A stretch of DNA of 64,000 nucleotides, taken from positions 17,794,001-17,858,000 of the forward strand of contig OZ316898.1 of NCBI GenBank assembly GCA_973895155.1, read 5' to 3'. Shown in pieces: positions 11,165 to 22,849 of this stretch. The notes below the pieces were generated by a model. That model ran no database searches, had not been told where the DNA came from, and saw only the letters and a program-made list of their open reading frames with translations. Both the position numbers and the translations under genes were made by a program. The stretch's first letter is position 1. Each line of letters starts with the position of its first letter. The DNA comes from Marsupella aquatica. Lineage: Eukaryota; Marchantiophyta.

Positions 11165-12570
11165 CATTGCTTTCTCCTTTTTACTGATTGCATGCGTGCC
11201 TGTTGAATGTCAAACTCGGATGGACCTATGGCTTTCTCCTTTTTACTGATTGCATGCGTGCCTATTGAATGTCAAACTCGGATGGACCCTTAAGTTTTTC
11301 CCTTTTGCTGATTGCATGAGTGCTTCTGAATATGAAACTCGGATGGACCCATGAGTTCCTCCTTTTTACTGATGGCATGAGTGCGTACTAAATATCAAAC
11401 TCGGATGGACCCGTGGCTTTCTCCTTTCTACTGATTGCATGAGTGTCTACTGCATATGAAACTTGGATGGACCCATGAGTTTGGTCTGAAGCCTTCTCCT
11501 TTTTAGAGCATCCGCACCGGTGCTCGGCATTGGGCTACGGGCCGGCATTTACTCCCATATACAGGCCTGAGGTGTTTTTTTGGGTTGCACCGGTGGTAGG
11601 CGTCGGCATATTTTTTCCAGGCTACTGTGCTTTGAGTTTTCCAGATTGGAATATGTCGGGTATTTCCAAGTCTGGATTCTGCTTTTGCCAGTGCTGCCAA
11701 AGCACATCGACGGGCGTCCTCGCGCCACATGTTCACATCTCCTGCCTCATGCTATCGTTTTTCCACTTCGCAGTGTCGACAGCCAGCGCTCCCGCATGCT
11801 GAAGTTGGTTCGAACTTGGGATGCAGGGGTTTGAACTCACCGGGTGCGGCTTTTCAAGGGTGTTTTACCAAGGACCGGTGCAACGCGATTTTTTCAGCCG
11901 GACAGTATTGCGATGCAGGCCATATCAAGCATGCCAAAAAACTTCCTTTGGCAGTGCCGGGCCGCGAAATCTGTGCGGATGCTCTTACTGATTTCATGAG
12001 TGACTATTGAATATCAAACTTGAATGGACCCATGGCTTTCTCCTTTTTACTGATTGCATGAGTGACTACTGAATATCAAACTCGCATGGACCCATGGGTT
12101 TCTCCTTTTCACTGATTGCATGAGTGCCTATTGAATATGAAACTCGGATGGACCATGACTTTGGTCTGAATCCTTCTCCTTTTTACTGATTGTATGAGTG
12201 ACTATTGAATAGCAAACTCGGATGGACCCATGGCTTTCTCCTTTTTACTGATTGCATGAGTGCCTACTGAAATATCAAACTCGGATGGACCCATGGCTTT
12301 TTCCTTTTTACTGATTGCATGAGTGCCTATTGAATATGAAACTAGGATGGACCCATGAGTTTGGTCTGAAGCCTTCTCCATTTACTGATTGCATGCGTGA
12401 ATATTGAATATGAAACTTGGATGGACCCATGGCTTTCTCCGTTTTACTGATTGCATGAGTGCCTACTGAATATCAAACTCACATGGACCCATGGCTTTTT
12501 CCTTTTTACTGATTGCATGAGTGCCTACTGCATACCAAACTCGGATGGACCCATGAGTTTGGTCTGAAGC
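11165..12570. repeat. Minisatellite, about 62-bp unit, about 15 copies
   Basis: The unit contains TTTCTCCTTTTTACTGATTG, CATGAGTG, then GAATATCAAACTCGGATGGA and CCCATG. About five copies lie before the MITE at 11506 and about nine after it. Units diverge by scattered substitutions. The array sits just upstream (5') of the minus-strand acidic-tail gene. The core ACTCGGATGGACC resembles the GGATGGACA repeats inside the Mutator-like TIRs at 39.2 and 47.1 kb. Confidence 0.85.
11503..11987. mobile_element. PIF/Harbinger-type MITE (TTA target duplication)
   Basis: The element is 11506-11984, 479 bp, with perfect 12-bp terminal inverted repeats GAGCATCCGCAC / GTGCGGATGCTC and a TTA on each side (11503-11505 and 11985-11987). 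It interrupts a minisatellite unit whose uninterrupted copies read CTTTTTACTGATT, so the empty site is known. A TTA duplication and short GC-rich TIRs are typical of PIF/Harbinger (Tourist-like) elements. ORFs inside (for example 11530-11802) show no transposase signature, so the element is non-autonomous. Confidence 0.85.
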
Positions 12571-12699
12571 TCCCATGACTTCCAAAGCTAGGATGCATCA
12601 GAACATGAAAACATGCTCTTTAGGGTTTTGATTGACATAGGATCTGTAAACACACTTCTGACCCTTTGGTGTTGAATTCCAATGGTTTATGCTGCGTGC

Positions 12700-13245
12700 A
12701 TGCGTGACTATTGAATATGAAGCTTGGATGGACCCATAGGTTTGCTCTGAAGCCCCCATGGACTTCTAAAGCTAGGATGGACTGCATCGGAACATCAAAC
12801 AATGCTTGGATAGTTCTCTTTGATTGAAATATGACTTGTAAACACTTTCCTAACTGTTTGCCATTGATTTCCATGGATTTATGCCAAGCTAAGTCGCTGG
12901 TCATTTGACTACTTTTTACTCATTGTATGAGTCACTATTGAATATGAAACTCGGATGGACCCATGGGTTTGCTTTGAAGCCCCATGGACTTCCAAAGCTA
13001 GGATGGACTGCATCGGAACATCAAACAATTCTCCAATAATTCTTTTTGATTGAAATATGACTTGTAGACACGCTCCTTGCCATTTGCAGTTGATTTCCAT
13101 GGGTTTATGCCGAGCTAAGCTGTTGTTCATTTGACTACTTTTACTGATTGCATAAGTGACTATTGAATATGAAACTTGGATGGACTGATGAGTTTGCTCT
13201 AAAGGCCCCATGGATTTGAAAAGCTAGGATGGACAGCAAAGGATA
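12700..13245. repeat. Longer tandem repeat, about 220-225 bp x2.5
   Basis: Units starting near 12706, 12932 and 13152 share TATTGAATATGAAACTTGGA followed by TGGACCCAT, then GGTTTGCTCTGAAG, AAAGCTAGGATGGACTGCAT and TTGATTGAAATATGACTTGT. This is an expanded derivative of the adjacent 62-bp minisatellite: same core, longer spacer. Confidence 0.75.
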
Positions 13246-13379
13246 TCAGAGAAGTCTCAAAACTTCCCAGCAATAGATTGGACATGAGAAAATTATTTTA
13301 ATAATCGGGGACTACATGAGGGACCCTTATTTTAATATTAGAGGACTACAGCACATGACCGACCTGAATGCACAAACAC

Positions 13380-14290
13380 ATGGTGCACTTATGCACCATG
13401 TGCTAGGCAGACTGTACTGTACCTAGCCTAATGCCATGCCCCGTCATGTTTGTTGCGGTGATCAAAATCCCTTTGGACAGAGAGCAGCACCAGAAAGTGA
13501 GCTTTTGATCGCGAGCTCAAAACGCCCTACGGACAAACAGCAGACGTCAGCCGCCAAAGACAAAAAAATAATTACCAAATCGTCTCATCAAACTGATTTG
13601 GAAAAGGAGAAACGGTTTTTTCTCTAATCGACAAATGTCCCGTGCTCAGATTAGGACATAGAGTCAGAAGACGGCGGTACCATACTTTTTGTTGTCTCTA
13701 TTCATGTATGCAGTTTATAATTATTCTTGTATTTTCTATTTAGCTACAATAGGTCATTTAATATTACTGCCAGCAAAACTTTCTTGGAAAGTCAATGCGA
13801 AGAGATTCCTTTTAATTGATCAATTAAGTACATTGAGTGCCTCCACTCACTGCATGTGACCCTCTCATGGAAGCCAAGAGTCACCGTTGATGTCTAGGTG
13901 TAGGGCTCACACCCCAATCCTACACCTTATCCAAGGTGCGGCAGCACCTTGTTTTATAAGTGAACTGAATTTCATTTATGCATTATGTATGTGCACCATC
14001 TGCACTACCCCATAAGTGCATGCAAACAAGTCATGCACTTCTCCATATGTTTTGTCAGGTCGCCCATATCAGACTATGCACACCTCGAGCCCTCATTTTG
14101 GAGGAATATTGGAGGATTAAAGAAGATAAGTTTATGAAACTACTTAATCTAATTCACTAGTGCACTTATTAGTAAACGCATCTTATGCATTGCAGTAAGT
14201 GATAAATGCATGTGTCCACTTATCGATGGAATGCACTTATGTGTTTTCAGTCAATGGCAATCAAAATGCACTTATAAGATCTTCATTTTC
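13380..14290. repeat. Cluster of ATAAGTGCA / TGCACTTAT motifs
   Basis: Several exact or near copies of the nonamer occur in both orientations (for example 13384-13392, 14011-14020, 14161-14169, about 14231 and about 14269). No gene recognised. Similar clusters lie at 22900-24330 and 27860-28090. Confidence 0.55.
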
Positions 14291-15120
14291 TGGTTATTTA
14301 CAAAAGAGGTGACTTCTCTTAGATTGTTTTCCAACTGAACTGATACTGTAACCTTTTTCAACTTTTTCAAAAACATGTACCCAACATGCAACACTCAGAA
14401 TTTATGCATAGTAGGTCTAATCTCTTAAACTTTAATTTTTTATTTTTATTTTTATTTTTTATTTTTATTTATTTTTTCTTTGAACTTCTTAAACTTTAAT
14501 AAGGCTGGGGAAAGAGGGAACTACTGTATCATTTTGGATAATCATGAAAAATGTGACGAGGTTGGTGTTCACCTCGTGACACCCTAAGGCAGACTTAAAT
14601 AGATCCATACAGGAAGCCAAGATATATAAATTTTAAACAGTAGACTAATCCATAAATTCCGAGCTTTGCATATTTGGTACTTTTCTTTTTAAAGCTGAAA
14701 ACTTATTTAGGATCCATGTATTGGAAAAATATGTCACTGAATGTTGCCATTGCAAAGCGTTGATGCTCGGTTTTTCCTTTTGTGCAACTTTGATTAGAAA
14801 AGAGACACCAATCATGCCTGGTTGAAGCAGCTTAGGGATAATTATCTCTGTTGAATTTGTTGCTAAAGTTGCACGAAAAAGTTTATAACCTTTTACAGAG
14901 AATCAAAGGGATTGGCACAGGGGATTGTCAGCACCAATTATTGCATCTATAGACGTGTTGCCACATAGACCAGAAGCCACACCAAGTGGATGCTGTTTTT
15001 TTTTTCTCGCTTCTCCTTTGTCGTTAACCACAATGCTTGCAGATGGAGCTTCTTCTCATTCCTTCCTGTGGTTGTAGCCTGAGATTAGCCAATAGCATAG
15101 GAACCTGTAATCTAATTGTG
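14291..15120. other. Intergenic
   Basis: No gene recognised. It contains a T-rich low-complexity stretch (14430-14480). Confidence 0.4.
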
Positions 15121-15138
15121 GGTTGATCTGGCATTCAG

Positions 15139-15420
15139 GTCCATCCAAACTTCAAGAGGAAGTTCCTTTTTGGTCAATTATAGCTGACGAAAACATAAAA
15201 TTGTCAACAGCTAAAACGAGTTGTTTATCAGGGGCATCCAAACTTAGACGAGGAAGTTCCTTGTTGCTCTTGTAGAGCTGACCAAAACATAAATTTATCA
15301 GCAGCTAGAAGAGTTGTTTATCTGGTCCATCCAAACTTCGAAGAGGAAGTCCCTTTCTGCTCATGTAGAGCTGACCAAAACATAAACTTGTCAGCAACTA
15401 AGAAGAGTTGTTTATCGTGG
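15139..15420. repeat. Tandem repeat, 93 bp x3
   Basis: Units begin with (G)GTCCATCCAAACTT near 15139, 15232 and 15325, followed by GAGGAAGTTCC and AGCTGACCAAAACATAAA, then AGAGTTGTTTATC. The GGTCCATCCAA core is the complement of the TTGGATGGACC motif of other repeats in this window. Confidence 0.8.
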
Positions 15421-15639
15421 CTGTAAGGTGGCGCATATTGAATCACACTGAATCTAGAGTGAATCTCACATGGATAAGAAAATGTACTGTGAATTGTATT
15501 CATCACGCCCTTCGAGTGGGAAAATTCTAAATGTATGCACTGTGTTGGTTTGACATTCAAAATCCTTGGGCAGAAGGAGGCTGACTCACCGGAAACCTTT
15601 CGGAACGTGGATTTTGATAACTTGCAGCACTGATTCCTT

Positions 15640-17300
15640 GAATTCTCCGTCAATTGACGATTATTGTGATTTGTACAAAGGAATTCTGTGTCCATTGACG
15701 ATTACTCTGACTTTTACAAAGGACGAAGAACTGTGCTGAGTTCACATTTGGACTTCTCGTAATATATGTTGCCTCGCAAAAACTCATTCTCTTCGGGGAC
15801 ATCGGATAAAATTGGGACGTCTCGTAATATACCTTCATGATTGGCAGTAACCTGCATGGAAAGAAGTACTGTAGGGGGACAGTACTGTACTCAGTTCACA
15901 TTTGAACGTCTTGTAAGGAAATATCTTTCATGATTGGCAAGGCCAAGTCGCTTCGTTGCTCGAGGTGAAGGCCCAGTATTGCGTTACCGACACAGAAATT
16001 TAACATTGATATGAGATCCAGGTGGGGAAAAGTTGACTAGGGTGTTGAAGCCGACGTGAATAGGGCATAGAGGTGGAAATTGCTCAAGCTTCGACCTCCG
16101 TATTCACAAGCTTACTGGAAAATATGGCACAGGGAATAGAATTCAGCCGGATGAAACAAGAGTACATCTGAGAACCAAAAGAACGTGTTCTGCCTTCAGC
16201 GGAGATGCTATCGATTTTGAGAAATTCACGAGGGGTTGCAAGAAGGTCAAAGCTAAAATCAGAAAACAACACACCAGGAGGTATTCAATCAGAACAGGAC
16301 CTGGAATTTTAAATGTTATATCAGATCATAAAGGAAAATCCACAACAGAGGATTTTGGAGCAGCGAAAGAAGTTAGGAGCGAATGATGCCGACTTATAAG
16401 AACCAAGGGCAGGTAACATGAGTTCTAATCAACAATGCAACGCACAAGAGCACCAACAGATACAAATGTGCAGTCAATTTATTCTCTAGGTAACCAATTT
16501 TCCAGCCGTGCCGAGTTTTTTATGGACTAGAACCGAAATGGGAATACAATCAAGAGGAATCGGACGTGGAGAAAAGGTTCCTAGAAAGTGCAAGGAGAAT
16601 ATGGGATAACTCCGAAAGAGCAGATCTGTAACACCGCATGCACACTAATGAAGTTCCCAGTTGTTAGCCAACAGGTGCAGGAGTTCAAACCAACAACATT
16701 GAGACAAAAGATGGGCGAAGCGCATCACACAAGCTACAGGGAGGAGTCTTCATCAATAATAGCCAACAAGCATTAAGTAAAACGAGAAACCTTCAACAAC
16801 AGAAATGAGCTAAAACCAAATTTACGAATAGGAAAACTCATCAAACAGGACAAGACCAAAAAGAGTCTCCAAAAGGTCCACTGAAAGGGTTCTATCGGCT
16901 AAAACAGGCTATGCAAAACAAGCGGTAGATGAGCCACTTGCTTCTGATTTATTTATGAAAGAAATTCAAAAAATGGGTGGATGAGGCATTGGCCCTATAA
17001 CTCTAAACCAAAAATGCCAACATTTCGAGTAACACAAGTTCCATGAATCGTCTAATCAAACCGCGGCTTTCCCCAGCATTTCAAGGACTTCAAAAGTAGC
17101 AATCCCTGAACAAGACAAGAGCTGCCCATATCAACACCTGCATCTATACAGAATCTCTGACGGCATTACAAACGAGCGGGAGGGTCGCTCGTATGCCGCC
17201 GAGCAGTTACACCCGACAGGAGAAGGCTAAACTTCCTTTCACTTCACTTCACTTCATCCGAAGAAAATAACTTCAAAAAGGAGATCAATCATCATACAAA
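15640..17300. other. Intergenic with short local duplications
   Basis: Short direct repeats occur at 15645-15720 (CATTGACGATTA with TTTACAAAGGA) and 15720-15930 (GAGTTCACATTTG). Small minus-strand ORFs (15318-15838, 16084-16272) have no recognisable domain. The part next to 17322 is probably the 3' UTR of the gene there. Confidence 0.35.
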
Positions 17301-17321
17301 CAAAGTAACAAAAAGGAGCAA

Positions 17322-17612
17322 TCATGCTTTAGGAGTCTTCCGCTCCTGGACCTTTTGCTTCATCCACCCGACACCTGCTGACATTTTCGTGGCTGCGAGG
17401 GAAGCCCCCACTTTGGCTTTAGATAACCCAGTGCTAGCAGCAGACTTCGCCTTCCTGCCGACCTCCGCCATCTTCTCCTTCTTCGTGCCTGCGGCCGGTT
17501 TCGGTTGCTCCTGCTGGGAGGTGCTGTCATTGAACTTGTAGTCCCATTGATCTGCCCACCCTAATCCCTCGGAGCTAGATCTCGAAAAAGGCTCGATACT
17601 ATTCTTCGACAT
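17322..17612 (-). CDS. Small plant protein with GLGWADQWDY motif
   Basis: The product is 96 aa if the ATG at 17612 is used. I preferred it because the conserved motif follows 20 residues later; an upstream in-frame ATG at 17636 adds 8 aa. It contains GLGWADQWDYKF near residue 20, a motif I associate with small plant-specific proteins of unknown function. A Lys/Ala-rich helical region follows, with GWMKQKVQERK near the C-terminus. No signal peptide or membrane segment is visible. It is single-exon as far as can be seen. The CT-rich 5' flank on its sense strand is built of tandem repeats. Function unknown. Confidence 0.7.
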   Translation of the reverse strand: MSKNSIEPFSRSSSEGLGWADQWDYKFNDSTSQQEQPKPAAGTKKEKMAEVGRKAKSAASTGLSKAKVGASLAATKMSAGVGWMKQKVQERKTPKA

Positions 17613-17689
17613 CTCTGTGCAAGCCCTCACCAACAACCCCTAGTCCGCCAAACCAGTCGAAAACCGATCTCACACGACCTTCAATCACC

Positions 17690-18300
17690 ACACATACGCC
17701 GCTGGCGACGAGCTACTCGACCGATCTCTCGGAACAAAGCTCGCAGTCCACGATCCGGAGCAATTCGAGTCGCCCCACCAACCACTCAACCAATCCTTAC
17801 CAGAACACGACCCGAACTGGCTGATTAATGTGCTGCAGCGGCACGATCGATCTTTCTTCTTTCTTGCTTCTCCTTCACATCTGACGAGAGCCTGTTCAGC
17901 GAAACTCCGCGTCAACGTCCACCACCCAACCAGTCCTTCCTGACCAGAACACGACCCGAACAGGATGATCAATGTGCTGCAACGGAACGATCAATCGATC
18001 TTTCTTTTCGATCTTCCTTCCCTTCCTTCTTGCTTCCTCTTCTTCACAGCTGACGAGAGCCCGTTCACTGAAACTCCGAGTCGCCCACCAACAACCCACA
18101 CAAATTCTTCCTTCCTGACAAGAACACGCCCGAACTGTACACAAAGGATGAATGTGCTGCAGCAGCAGAGCAATCGATCTTTCTTTCTTTCTTTCTTTCT
18201 TTCCTTCTTGCTTTCCTTCTTGCCTTCCTTTTTGCTTCTTGCTTCTTCTTCACATCCGACGAGAGCCAGTTGCGTGAAGCTCTGCGTCAACGGCACCAAT
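17690..18300. repeat. Promoter/5' UTR-proximal tandem repeat, about 145-180 bp x3-4
   Basis: Units share (T/C)AATGTGCTGCA near 17826, 17970 and 18152, followed by AACGATC(AATC)GATCTTTCTT, a CTTT microsatellite, CACA(T/G)C(T/C)GACGAGAGCC and CGTCAACG-like segments. They lie directly 5' of the minus-strand gene at 17322-17612. ORFs on either strand here (for example 17965-18558) are products of the CT-rich repeats. Confidence 0.7.
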
Positions 18301-18509
18301 GAACGCCTTTTTTCGTTTGCGAGGATGAGGACCTGGAGCAGGAAGCTACAGGTGCAGCAGCCCACCGAGGAACGGGGTGAGGAATCCACAGGAGAGGAGC
18401 AAGTAGCCCACCGGACCAGGGAGAGTAGTCAATGCAAAATCAGTCCGTCTGGAAACAATCCAAGGTCTCCTAATCTCCTTCTTGCATCTTTCGCGCTCGC
18501 CTCAGTTGC

Positions 18510-18536
18510 CTGCCTGCCTGCCTGCCTGCCTGCCTG
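18510..18536. repeat. (CCTG)n microsatellite
   Basis: A run of CCTG tetranucleotides. A similar GGCA run is at 38230-38250, with a CCCT run at 38330-38350. Confidence 0.9.
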
Positions 18537-18864
18537 GTGCCTACCTGCACCACAGTAGGAATAATAATGCTCCTCCTGTACTGGAGCTGGCAGTCGTCAC
18601 TTTGAGAGTTTTGAGAGCATCCGCTCGACCGCTCGTGAGCTCATCACCGCCGCCTCCTGCGTTCAACGATCCCAATTCCCAATTCCCAAGTCTCGTCTCT
18701 CGTCAAAGCTCCAGCAATAATTATGGCCAAAGTCACTCTCTCCTTTTGAATGATTCCAATAATTATGGCCGAATTCACTCACTCCTTTTCTATAGGGGTA
18801 ATGAGGTTTGGTATAGGGTTACTAGCCATTAACCCTATGACCAGAAAGTGAGAAATGTTATTGA

Positions 18865-19138
18865 GGGAAAACTTTTATGAGCTTTGTGTCAACCGGTTTC
18901 ATACTAGGGGGTCTCACACCTTGGAGTTGCGGGAAAGAAATGATGCCCCGAAGAAGTATCAGTTTTGGTCATGCTTCAGCAGTGTGCGGACACTGATTTT
19001 TGGGAAAACTTTTATGAGCTTTGTTTGAACCGGTTCATACTAGGTCTGTCTCACACCTTGGAGTTGCGGGAAAGAAATTATGCCCCGAAGAAGTATCAGT
19101 TTTGGTCATGCTTCAGCACTGCGCGGACACGGATTTTT
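18865..19138. repeat. Tandem duplication, 137 bp x2
   Basis: Two units (18865-19001 and 19002-19138) share GGGAAAACTTTTATGAGCTT, CACACCTTGGAGTTGCGGGA and TATCAGTTTTGGTCATGCTT. Short ORFs span it (18965-19174), but no family was recognised. It could be a duplicated exon remnant. Confidence 0.85.
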
Positions 19139-19179
19139 GTGTCTGCCAATTTTTTCCCGGGAATCCATCACTGACCGCG

Positions 19180-20140
19180 ACCTTTGGCAGCGATGTGACG
19201 TTTGAGAGGGCCTACTGGAACCCCAGCCCAAACAGTCATTATCATGCCTAATACCTGTCCGGAAAAAAGATTATCAGATAAAACTTTCTGGGCATAGGGT
19301 TATGGAAATGGTAGCACCTAATAGAAAAGGTTACACACCAGTAACCTTTCTTCCTGACAGGAATTATGAATGATCCCTCCATAAATATTGTGAGGAGAAA
19401 ATTGCCCTTCCTGTAATCACAAATTAAAATGTGGCAATGTACGTGTGAGTGAAAAAATTGACTATTTTTGACTATTTTTTAATTGAGTGAAACAAAATTT
19501 AAAATTGGACAAAATTGTATGGTGTGTGAAGAGTTGAACAAAGCTCTAGGTGGGGAAAAAAGTAACCAACAAAATCTTTTGCTGCCAGGTTGAGTGAAGT
19601 TTGTGGGAGTTTGGAGTCAACCTTTTAATCTTGCTTTGAGCTGGAGCTCAAAGTGGCATGTCTTCAAAAAATTACAATAATGGAGCTCATATAGATTTTT
19701 TGCACCCTTGAATCCAGGACTGTTGGGGAGGTTGCAAGCTGTCTTAATGCTAACCGTGGCTCAAGCTTAGAAGACCTCTGGTCCTTGAAACCTTGACAAT
19801 TTTGTGGTGACACAAGCTCAGCCATGGGGATCAATGCATGGCCAGGTTTGCAATAAAGTCCAGGAAAATTTTGAATACCTTCAAGCATTTGCAGATTTTG
19901 CATTTACATGACTTCACTGGAGTCTTGTACACAAATTGTGGCCAAGTACATACTAGTGCTAGTGAGTCCAATTCTTCCATATTTGAGAAATTTCTCTTGG
20001 TTTTTCCTAAATATTCCTATTGGTTCTCACAATACAACATGAGCAGCGAGTGAATACAATGAAAGGGCACCTAGAACTTCAAATCTAAATTACTTAGTCT
20101 TGTTGGGTAAAAACTGTGACAAAACAACCACGAGAACAAT
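19180..20140. other. Intergenic
   Basis: No gene or terminal structure recognised. Short ORFs (19664-19903 and 19838-20053) lack domain signals. Confidence 0.4.
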
Positions 20141-20149
20141 TAACAAATG

Positions 20150-20420
20150 TGCACACACCGACACCAAGAGATATGTGGTTCACCTTCATCAAGGCTACGT
20201 CCACGAGGATACACGAGAGCTTTAATAAACTTTGGCCACCATGGCCACACAAAGCCTCCTCGCACAAGCTTTCCTCCTAGGTGCTTGGTGCTCCCTCAAC
20301 AATGAGCATGAGTCTCCAAGAGGAGCTCTCCCTAGCCCCTCTACATGCTGGATGCAAGAGTCGTGGCTAATTGCCATTAACGCCCTATGGCGGTTTAGAC
20401 TAAGTATCAAGAAACTAACC
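20150..20420 (-). mobile_element. LTR-like fragment, inverted relative to 30090-30290
   Basis: The reverse complement contains GTGGACGTAGCCTTGATGAA then GGTGAACCACAT, matching GTGGACATAGCCTTGACTAA then GGTGAACCATGT at 30255-30290. Upstream GAGAGCTCCT(C)TTG and GGTGGCCAAAG(T/C)TTATT segments also match. The sequence resembles the 3' part of a Ty1/copia-type LTR. Boundaries were not found. Confidence 0.5.
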
Positions 20421-20959
20421 CAAGACTAGAGTTAACCCTAACAAGTCTTAAACTTGCTTGGCAAGCGTCAAGTTTCAATTAGCCAGTCTTGCTCTGAAAC
20501 TATCCAAAGATTTTCCAATTTAAAATATTTTATGCACAATCGCCAAAGGAATCTAGTTATGATGGCATTTATCAACAGGAGATAAGTGGTCATATGGAGA
20601 AGTTACCTTGTCAACTACTGGGCACCTATCAGTCTTCTTCTTGTCTTTGCCGTCTTTGGATTTACCTCGGGCTCGACCCCATGACAAACCAACACCAATT
20701 GAAGACAATTACAAGGTATATTTTCAAGATATTCCAACTAGGTTAGATTATTCTCTGTAGGTGTGAAAAAATAGACAATATTTGGGTAGTTATATAACTA
20801 CCTTTCTTTTTTACAGGATTACAGTTTCATTAGAGTGAAACACTCTTTTATGTAATAAATTGTTTTTATTTTATCTCTAAAAAATAACAAAAGTAAGTAA
20901 GCAGTTACTTCAGTTACTTGTTAAAAAAAAACATCTGGTCCTTTGTGTTTTTGTTTTCT

Positions 20960-21325
20960 TCACACCTACTGTTTTTGGCATGGCAACCAAATTGCTTCTC
21001 CCAAATTGGTGCAACCAAGAAGGCGGTAGTCATTTAGATTCCCAACAAAGACTAGTAATGTTTGTTGGGCATCATGATGACATGGCGCGCTGTGGTGCCT
21101 GGAATTGTGGAAAGGACCCCTAGTGGGGGAGTAACTTGCCCGCCCAAATATCACACATCAAAATACAAAATACAGAAGTATAAGTCTCACCGATTTACAC
21201 ATCAAAATGTTATAGTATATGTGTGATAATGTACTTGTGCTCACTAATTTAAGGAAAATAATGAGGCTTATCATGGTATGGAGTGATGTAGTACACAATT
21301 TATGTCATGTTTTGATGTGCAATTA
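20960..21325. repeat. Dispersed repeat, copy 2
   Basis: Diverged copy of the repeat at 250-545: the core GCGCTGTGGTGCC, then CCCCTAGTGGGG, then GCTTATCATGGTATGGAGTG and TTTTGATGTGCAATT. Confidence 0.6.
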
Positions 21326-21589
21326 CCACTACCCTAGCAAATTGTGAACAAGTTATGTGAGTGTTGAACAAATGTTACCCGGGACTGTATCTACTCCATT
21401 TTGGATGATTCCCCCTAATTTGTGTACCTAATAATGTGGGTTAGTGGTCTTACCTAATTCAAAAAGTACCTACTATTCCCACAATGTCTTGCTATGTAAC
21501 TAATTCTAGAAGTACCTGCTATTCCCACAATGTCTTGCCTGGAAGTAACCTTCCGTGGACAAAAGTTACCTTAAATCTAGTGAGAAACA

Positions 21590-21835
21590 AATTCTGAACA
21601 AATGTTACCAGTGGGAAACTACATCTACTCCATGTTGAATGATTCCTCCAAACATCTTGTAACCAACAAATGTTACCTGTGGGAAATTGATTCCAAAAAA
21701 TCTTGTAACTAACAAATCTTACCTGTGGGAAATTGATTCGGAAAATCTTGGAACCAACAAATGTTACCTGTGGGAAAATGATTCGTCAACCAATCTTGTA
21801 AGGAACAAATGTTATCTGTGGGAACCATTTCCATG
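21590..21835. repeat. Tandem repeat, about 46 bp x4-5
   Basis: Units start near 21661, 21707, 21752 and 21801 with A(C/G)(C/T/G)AACAAATGTTACC and TGTGGGAAATTGATTC. Related copies lie at 21593 and about 22390. An ORF (21687-21914) reads through as repeated NKCYLWE-like motifs but has no independent support as a gene. Confidence 0.75.
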
Positions 21836-22329
21836 TTGCTATGAAAATAATGTTCCCATGGACCACAACATTGGTCTTTTGAAACCCCCATGGACCACAT
21901 TTCCCAAAATTTGAGTTTAATTGTAATAATTTGTTGTTCATAAATTCAAATATATTTTTTAGTTTTGAGCATGTGCTAGAGTAGTAGGTGAGCTACACTT
22001 CTATCAAAGTGAAAGGAATTTTTGTCCATTTTGCTTGAGCTATTCAAAATGGAATGCAGAGGGGTAAGTTCTATTAAATTTATTTTCATTATTTTAATAT
22101 GAGATATTAGGACTTACTTTTTTTTATGTCTCCTCCTCCTATAGTTGCCTTGCCGATGAAAAACTAAATTATCTTAAGACCCATAATCATCAAGATATAA
22201 GCCCGAAACCTCCATGGACCGCCCAAATGTGGTCCATGGGAGCATGCTGTCCAACATGAGGTCCATCCGGGCTTTCATTTCTGTTGCTATTCTCTTATTA
22301 AAGGTAGTTAATCCCCTTCATGTAAAGTC

Positions 22330-22570
22330 AAAATTTGGATGGGTCCCTTACAAAACTTCTCCTTTACTGTTACTAAAAATAGTTCCTCCATAAATCTTGT
22401 AAGGAACAAATGCTACCTGTCGGAAACCATTTCCTTATTGCTATTCTCGATTAATGTCTTTATTCTCTTTGTAATTTTCAAAATTGGAATGGAGAAGAAT
22501 GCGCAGTCAAAATTTGGATGGGCCCATTACAAAACTTCTCCTCTACTTTTACTAAAAATAGTTTTCAAAA
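22330..22570. repeat. Duplicated segment, about 180 bp spacing
   Basis: AAATTTGGATGGGTCCCTTA then CAAAACTTCTCCT, and TTACTAAAAATAGTT, occur at 22330-22382 and again at 22508-22562. The ATTTGGATGGG core again resembles the GGATGGACC motif. Confidence 0.6.
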
Positions 22571-22849
22571 TTAATTCTTAATCTTTAAGCGTATTAATGT
22601 TGCCATGTTGGGATACTAGGCATTATAGACAATAATTGCCAACCTTGAGCTAAATCCCTAGTTTTTATAGGTGTTATGGGCCCACAATGCAATATATGAA
22701 CAGAATTTTACCATATACTTGATCTCTGAGCCCCAAATTTATTCCCGGATTTGTTATCCCTTTCTAATTTCAAACCCTATGTTCCAAACATTCCAAAAAT
22801 CTTCCCAGCCACCCCTGGTCAGGTTGTTCTTACATGGTTACAGTCTACC

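Noticed and set aside
11165-12570. Possible CRISPR-like array
   Set aside because: Whole units repeat with diverged copies and no unique spacers, in plant nuclear DNA; this is a minisatellite.
17965-18558. 197-codon plus-strand ORF
   Set aside because: It is made of CTTT and CCTG repeats upstream of a minus-strand gene.
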